A stretch of DNA of 64,000 bases, from assembly GCA_009763385.1 (NCBI GenBank), contig CM019824.1, forward strand, positions 150,480,305 to 150,544,304. Reading direction: 5' to 3'. Numbering within the stretch: position 1 is the first letter of the stretch; each line of letters opens with the position of its first letter. Position numbers and translations under genes: made by a program. Source of the stretch: Coix lacryma-jobi var. lacryma-jobi. Its lineage: Eukaryota; Streptophyta; Magnoliopsida; Poales; Poaceae. A model generated the notes under the pieces. The model ran no database searches and had not been told where the DNA came from. It saw only the letters and a list, made by a program, of their open reading frames with translations. Shown piece by piece: positions 57,381 to 64,000 of the stretch.

Positions 57381-60300
57381 TGTAAAAAATGGACCTCGAT
57401 TCATTTAAATTTGGATTTTGGTGTTTGATGATCAACTCAACCGAATTGGACTAATGTGTTTGCAAGTGGTTGTTTTATAGTCCAATAGGGTGCAAACATG
57501 ACTTCGACGAAGAAAACGAGGCGATATGATGATCAACATCTTAAGAAAGACATTGAAAGATGCATTGAAGACCTACATGATCAAGCAAAGTTCAAGACAC
57601 GAAGATGGAACCAAGATGGGTGCAAATATCACAAAGTAACAAGGGGAGCAGTAGTAACTTGACGCTGTGACCAGACATGTTTGGTAGGCAAAGCTAGCCA
57701 GCGGTGCCCTCATGAACAGGATGCAGTTGTAACCAGATGTAGTACTAACCACCAACGCGACAGTACTAACCAGATGCAGTTGTAGAGCGACCAGACATAA
57801 TGAACAGGAGAAACCGGTCGACTCCAGAGAGGTTCCAGAGAGACACAGACGCGACTGGACGTGTTCGGTCGGTTATGACCAAACTTCAAGTTGAAGGACC
57901 AGAAACGACGACCAGAGGGGGGGGGGTTAATAATGGGAACCAATAATTTCCTTTTCAAAAAACTATGACTGTTGTCCCAGAAAATCAACCCCAAACCCAA
58001 TAACCAAGATCATGATGACCATGACCTAAAAGACTAGGTGGATGTTCCCTAGGAACGCAGCGGGTCACCACAAGGTAAGTGGGGTAAACGGAACACTCTA
58101 CTCCTAAGGGAAAGGAGGAATTATCCATCCAAAAATACTTAGGCCAACTGGTGGCACAAGTACCTTGGGAGGATCCTTACAAAGTCAGGAAACCAACACA
58201 ACTAACAGATCTCAAATTAGAGCTCAAACAAACAAGCTACGGACAAAACAGCGTGGAGCAAGAGAGCATCAGACTCTTAGTGCGTCTGATGCTTACCCAT
58301 CGGACGTGCCCGGCCGATGTGGATAAAGCCTCTCTAGAAACTTACTGTATAGGTATCAGACATGTGAAGAGTGATCACTCAGCGTTCGATGCAGCATCCG
58401 ATGCCCCTGGTTGGGAGCGTCTGATGCACGCTGCAGAACTGGGCTGCACGTGCAAGCACCGGACGCTTCCGATGCCAAGAACAGGTGCGGTCGATGCCCT
58501 GACGCAACACTGTTCTTTCACCGAATAGACCCGACCTCCCTCAAATCTAGAACACTTAGGCTCAAATTTTGCACAAGGGATCACAAGTAAGTTGGTGAGC
58601 TACTCCTATGAGATTATGGCTCGAACTTAACTCCAAATTGGGGAATCAAAGAAAATCAGTGAAGGGGAGGCAAAATGATAACCCAAATTAAATCCGCTCA
58701 TGAGGAATTAGAGTAAATTCTTTGGTGGAAATATGTCTCTCATGACAAAGCACAAGAGGGTTCAAATGGAATCACAATTCATCCTTCAAAACAAAGGATC
58801 TCGTGAAGCCAAGAGAGAGGAAAACACAAGAATGCGAAGAACAAAACATGAGACAAAAGATTCAACAAAATAGCCATCGAGGCTACAAGGTGATTATGGT
58901 CACCTTTCCTTGAATCAGAGTACACATAGGAATGATTACTTTGCGGATCTCAACAGTAGCTGTGATGGAAGGAGAGCCCTAACAAGAGACTGTAAAATAG
59001 TCTAATTGAAGAGATGAAGATGTATTACCCCTTCCACCCCTAGGATACATAGAGCGAATTAGCTAGCTGAGGGGCATTTCAGTCCAACTCTATCATGTTT
59101 CCTTCATCGACAATCACGCGCCATCCTCATCATTAGCTTCACCGCAACACAAGCCTCACGATGTCGCCACGTGCCGCCCCAACGACCATGAACCTTGTCA
59201 CCGCTAGCTTTGTCTCTACGCAAGCCTCATAGTGCCACCATGTGTCACCATGTTCCTCCTTTGAACCTCCACCGGATTTTGAGGCCCAAACCGGCAATCC
59301 CGTCAGCCTAAGTTTTGAGGCCCAAACTCAGAAACCGACCGCCCCAGGTTTGAGGCCCAAACCTAGAAACCGTCAAAGTAGTTTTCTGAGGCTCAACTAC
59401 CAGACTCGTGCCATAGAAGGAGCATAGGTGCTATGCCCCGTCTACTGACACGTACCGATGTCAATGCATGTCCAGGCTCCACCAAGCATGACGCTCTTGC
59501 CTTCTTCCATGACTCAACCGATGGCACTTGAATCTCCCATGCAAGCCCACGTACGGCCTCCGCCAAGTGCCCTGGCGCCATCACCTTCCGTCTTGACTTG
59601 ACCGATGTTGTCTTCATCCCCATGTACTCTTGTTTGTTGTCGCCAAGTGCCAGCTACTGTAATTGGTCCTCCGGCCCTTCTGGTCCCTCAGTCCAAGCCT
59701 CACGTCTGCCATTCGCCACTCCCGGTCCATCGGCACAACATGTCTCTACTTGTCCTTCACCTCGCCATCGATGATTGCCTCCGAGCTCCACGCTTGTACA
59801 CCAACACAACCAAGAGATATGTTATGTTTCACACTCACGCTAACCCATGAAACTATTGATCAATCACTCATCACAAGAACGAACCACAAGGGCACATATC
59901 AACCTTGTGTTTGCACAAGCAAAGTTCGATCAGTTGACTACGCAGTCGGGTGGTGACCATTGTGAGTGACTGGATGCATCTGGTCAGGATGAAGGCAACG
60001 TCTAGATCGATGGCAGTGAAGCCTATATCAAGGCCCAATGACCCAATTTGCTTGGGGCCTATTTGTACCCCTATGGTCGGCCAAAAGGGTGAAGTGGGAG
60101 CTCAAGGAAGTGTTGCATGAGTTGAGACTTATTTTTAGTTGCTCTAGCCACCCAAGTGCTTAGTGAAATATTAGGTGATTAGTGTAGGTGCTTTGCAAAG
60201 TGCTTAGGCTAGTTAGATCACCGTTTTGCGCTTTGCTCTAGGTGTTAGGCCTAGTGTTTAGTGAAGTTTGCACACCTCTTATAGCTTGGTGCTTGTGCGC

Positions 60301-60902
60301 ACCATTGTTATACTCAGCGTGGCTTGTAGTCTTGCGAGACCTCACCAACAATGTTTGTGGTGAGGCCGCCACCATGTACCAAAGGGAACAAGGTTCGCGG
60401 CGGTTTGATCGAAAGCTTGATAGTGGAGATGGGGGAGAGATTTAGAAGAGGCTTGTCGAAAGGCACACCAGAGACCTACTTGCATGGTGAAGGCCCGGGG
60501 CTATCCACGGAGTTACTCGACCAAGAGCTTGGCCTTTGTGAGCAGTTCCAATGAGGACTAGGTGGAAGCTTGTGTGCTTCTCTATACCTCGGTAAAAATA
60601 CCAGAGTCATCGATAAGAGTTTGCATCTTTATTACTCTTTATCTTTTGCACTTAATTTATGTAACTTGGTTGTGTGCTTACTTTCCTAGCTTAGCTGATA
60701 TGCTAGTTGATAGGATTGGAACCTAGGGCACATAACTCTTTTTTGGTAGAGATAACAATACACCTAGCAAAACCATAGTTGCACATTTAGATAGGTTACT
60801 TTCATGCATAGGTTTTGATTAGGTGGAAATTAGAGGCCATAGTTTAGAGTTGAGTTTTAAGTTGTCTAATTCACCCCCTCTTAGGCGTCACAGTCCTTTC
60901 AC
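57381..60902 (+). mobile_element. Copia SIRE-like solo LTR, interrupted
   Basis: Segments 57381-57891 and 59916-60902, about 1.5 kb together, similar in length to the D LTR. The 3' end TTCACCCCCTCTTAGGCGTC..CTTTCA is the SIRE type. Flanks TTATA (57376-57380) and CTATA (60903-60907) agree at four of five bases. No coding sequence supported. Confidence 0.7.
57892..59915 (-). mobile_element. Copia solo LTR inside the solo LTR
   Basis: Same family as 45554-46791: + strand starts TGAAGGACC, then the G tract at 57907-57916, and ends TTTGCA. Flanks CAAGT (57887-57891) and CAAGC (59916-59920) agree at four of five. 2024 bp, so longer than its relative. Contains GCGTCTGATG/CATCGGACG words at 58260-58500 and four stem-loops at 59272-59400. 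Confidence 0.75.
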
Positions 60903-60995
60903 TATACAATCGAAGTCTCTCACAAGGGAGCGAGATTTCAGTTGTATGGCCATGGTAAATCATAAGGACAAAATTTCTTGGACCCTTTTTAAGCA

Positions 60996-61377
60996 GGGAA
61001 CGTATCTGGTGCAAACCACAACCTTTGTGAAAACCTATACAAACCATAGTAAAAAAATTGTCTAAATTCACCCAAAAAATCACACATGTAGATGGTATGA
61101 TGATACACAACCTTGTAAAATATCTTGTCCAAACTCGGCTTCGTTTGTGAGTTATAAAAATAACAAATTTCAAATCAGAAAGTTTTCCACATGATTTGTT
61201 AGAAATTTGTTATTTTTATATCTCACAAATGAATTCGATTTTGGACAAGATATTTTATAAGGTTGTGTATCATCAAATCATCTACATGTGTGAATTTTTT
61301 GATGAATTTAAACAACTTTTTTATCTTGGTTTGCACGAGTTTTCACGAAGGCTATGGTTTGCACTAGATACGTTCCC
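60996..61377. mobile_element. Foldback MITE, Mutator-type
   Basis: 382 bp with long imperfect terminal inverted repeats (each about 175 bp) starting GGGAACGTATCTGGTGC and ending GCACTAGATACGTTCCC. Flanked by the 9-bp direct repeat TTTTAAGCA at 60987-60995 and 61378-61386; 9-bp duplications are typical of Mutator-like transposases. No ORF. Confidence 0.88.
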
Positions 61378-61386
61378 TTTTAAGCA

Positions 61387-63317
61387 TGTGCGCTTGGATA
61401 AAATGTTCTTCATTTATCATTATTTGAGGTGTAGGAATGATGTATAACAACATTGTCAAGCAAGCATAAAGTTTCGACAAGTCTAGTGATGATAGAGGTA
61501 CACTCAATAGGTCCTACTCTATTAAAAAACACCTTGCCTTTGAGCTAGCATGCTTATAATAGGAGAAACATAGATTTTTTGAACCAAAGCATAAAACAAC
61601 CTTAGCCCCCAGTTCTATTGGGCCTCACACCAAATCTAGGAAACAAGGTCATGCCTATCCAATGTTGTATAAAATACAAGGTAGGTTTCTGAATTTAATT
61701 AGGCCTAGGGTAGGTGCAATCAGTTTGGCAAGAAATGGCTTCCCAAAGCTCAGATTTATTAAAACTAGCAGTAGCTTGTTCTAAGTAGAGAGAGAGCATC
61801 TTGCATCAAAACCGAGTGCTACATTCACTTGACCCCAAGTAAGATCATAATCTTGCTTGAACGTTCAAAATGTAATATTGGTTGGTGAGAGTGCAAAGAG
61901 CATAAAAGTTATATGGTCAACATTATACTCTCTCTTTCATGAATGTGCCAAAACCCTTGCCAACCCACAACATTAAAAACAGTTTCAATCTTATCATGTA
62001 TACCTGTCTTGGAGAAGAAGTTCCGATCATATACCTTCATGTGTTCAAAAGTACAATCTTGGATGGCGGGTAGTTGTTCTACTCTTGTTTTATGCAGAAC
62101 TTGAATTGTGCCTCTGAATCCAACACATGAGCTGAAGATGGCTCCTACGCGACATGGAATGATCCTTCACTTGCAACTTTTTCATTTAACCCTGAGAGTC
62201 AAATCTCGATGCCATGAGAGGAAGCTCCTCCTTGTGATTCACTATGGGAGTCGTGGGAGTGCCTTTTGAGCCCCCACTTTTGGGTTTTCACACCTTCTTG
62301 GCTACCTACTTGAAATCATCCATCTTTTATGCAACAAAGAGAAGACAAGAACAAAACTTGGACAACACAAATGAGCATTATCATTAGCGGTTAGTGCCAA
62401 GTTAATCATTCTTGTGGGGCATATGGTTGCCTCCACAAACTGTTCTTATGGGATGTAAGAAACCTCCACAAATGTTTTTTTTGTCAGCAACACAAGAGAA
62501 GATATAAGCTTGAAAATGCAACTAGATGGAAAAGGAAAAACAACAAATATTTTTGGGATTTTCTTTTTATGCCTAAACTTGAGAGAACTTGCGCTAAACT
62601 TTGGGAGAGACGAAGAACTCAAACTCGAAATGTTTGTGTGTGTGCTCCCTTGAGTGGTTTTTTATAGCCATGGAAGGGGAAGCTAGAGGAGTCATATTAG
62701 GGTCGACCGACTCCCCATCTCCCTCTTTTGCAATATTTCGTCGGTGCCACGGTCCTTGGATTCTAGACAAAGCTTCATGGTGAAAAGAAAAGTGGAAAAG
62801 GCAGCACTAGGGTGGTCGACTGACTACTCAACGTGCTCCTCTGCTTGCCAACTTCACTCCATGTTGCTTTGAACAGGCTCAGAACAAATAAAACAAAAGA
62901 TGGCACTGAGTGGGTGGAATAGAGGGGTCAGGGCAGCCCCCAATTCCATCTAAAATCTTTCAAAATTTTGTGAAAGCAACTTCTCAATGGTTTGTCAAAT
63001 AATCAAATATGAAGAATTCAAATAAAAAATGCAATTAAAAATCAAATATGAGATATATATCGAATTACCTTTTGGTGAGGGCTTAGAGTTTTAAGTCCTT
63101 ATAATAGGACTTGTCCTTTGGGTTCATTGTTTGGATGCATTGGTTGGTGCAGGAGATGAGGACACATATGGTTGCACCTCCTTCCGCCAAACCCGTTTTG
63201 GTTTTGGTTGCGCTTTGGCTTGTTCATCCTTCTTTTTTGGGGGGTTGATTCCTCTTTCTTGGTATAGATTGTGGTTTCTTCTTGGACCAGTTTGCTTTGA
63301 CTTGCTCATTAGTATGG
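61387..63317 (-). other. Remnant F, right part
   Basis: Decayed, no full gene. A TATA box on the - strand at 62666-62660 (GGCTATAAAAAACC) before a leader-like stretch suggests a further LTR piece. 63060-63125 resembles E at 45447-45510 (donor-like AAAG|GTAA, then an AGTTTTAAGTCCTT-type word). A short Lys/Gln-rich ORF on the - strand (63309-63124) carries PKKKDEQAKAQPKPKRVWRK. Confidence 0.45.
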
Positions 63318-64000
63318 TGTCACACCCTGAAATTTGCATTTCTCAAATTAGAATTAAAATGATTTATTTATGAATGTTTGTGCTCATAAAATATAGGAAA
63401 ATAAAATATTTTCTCTAAATTAAAATTTATCCTAGGGTTTTAGCAACATGTTTGTGCAATCATGTTGGTGCATTTGAGTTTTTGTGATGATTGGTTTTAC
63501 TCAAAACTTGTTTAAATTCAAATGGATTTCAAATTTGCTTTTGAAAACTGTTTCTGAAAATGGAAAACCATTTTCTTCTTCTCCCTCTCCCTTTCTATTC
63601 TTTTGGCCCGAACCGGCCCGGCCGGCCCGCTCTTTCTCTCCCCGGCGGCCTGTCTCCTTCTCCCTCCCCTTCCCGCGTGGGCCGCGTGCCGGCCCAGCCC
63701 ATGCGCTTGTGCGCAGCGCCGCAGCTCCTCTCCCCGCAGCCGCTGACTAGCTGGCCCGCATGGCAGCTGCCTTGCTTCCGCGCGCGCTCGCCTTCTCCCT
63801 CGCTGACACCGCGTCCCCGCCTGTCAGTGCCTCCTTCCTCCTGTGTCCGGCCGGGACTCGAGCCCGAGCTCCGACTCCACCTCCCTTACGTCTCCTCTTT
63901 GCCTTATCCTCCAAGCCGAGCCTTCCTATAAAGCTCCCAAGAGCCCGACGCCTCTCCCTGACCAACTCGCTCTCGTCCCCGTGCCCTAGCTCACCCCAGC
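63318..64000 (+). repeat. Element G: start of another chromovirus-like LTR
   Basis: Begins TGTCACACCCTGAAATTTG, like the starts of A (TGTGACACCC) and B (TGTAACACCCC), followed by AT-rich then C-rich GC-rich sequence as in the A LTR at 30470. TATAAAG at 63927-63933. It continues past the window, so type and length are unknown. Confidence 0.75.
63927..63933 (+). promoter_or_regulatory. Element G LTR TATA box
   Basis: TATAAAG followed by a C-rich leader-like stretch. Confidence 0.65.

Overview
This window is heterochromatin-like repeat DNA from a large plant genome, almost certainly a grass and probably panicoid/Andropogoneae (a sugarcane, Miscanthus or sorghum relative; inferred from repeat style, not proven). 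I see no convincing host gene, tRNA, rRNA or CRISPR array. Nearly every base belongs to LTR retrotransposons nested in one another, and the joins can be read from target-site duplications (TSDs).

Layout. A Ty1/copia SIRE/Maximus-type element (D, + strand: RT/RNase H from 34505, ORF3 from 37250, 3' LTR 54022-55536) is the host of most insertions. Element A, a Ty3/gypsy Tekay-type chromovirus on the + strand, sits in D's reverse transcriptase and ends at 34504. Element B (5554-27567, TSD CCAAT), a non-autonomous element with 3.4-kb LTRs and only 0.85 kb of internal DNA, sits in A's reverse transcriptase. Element C (6492-20793, TSD GAAAC), another Tekay-type chromovirus on the - strand with 4.3-kb LTRs, sits in B's 5' LTR. 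LTR divergence falls in the same order (A about 2-3%, B about 0.4%, C about 0.3% by eye). D's ORF3 is cut again by a solo LTR related to C (37558-41995, TSD CCGCT) and by an Athila-like non-autonomous element (E, 42230-51621, - strand), which carries a copia solo LTR (45554-46791, TSD ATAAC). From 55537 to 63317 lies a decayed Athila-like remnant (F) with a solo LTR inside another solo LTR and a Mutator-type foldback MITE (60996-61377, 9-bp TSD). A new chromovirus-like LTR (G) begins at 63318 and runs off the end.

Most interesting content. (1) Both chromoviruses have an extra ORF upstream of gag whose N-terminus copies the histone H3 tail (K4/K9 region in A, TARKSTG in C), followed by coiled coil and, in C, a strongly acidic tail; the same elements end pol with a chromodomain-like segment, the module that reads such tails. 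(2) The long LTRs of A, C and the C-like solo LTR appear to encode a small spliced protein: three exons in A and C, the last two in-frame in all three, all introns phase 1, a GC-AG second intron, and third-position-biased divergence in the last exon. A conserved GAGTAC hairpin sits just before the last acceptor in four LTR families. (3) A copia solo LTR carries consecutive stem-loops in which loops are constant while stems change on both sides together. (4) ORF0 and gag both start right after acceptor-like AGs, suggesting splicing controls which ORF is translated.
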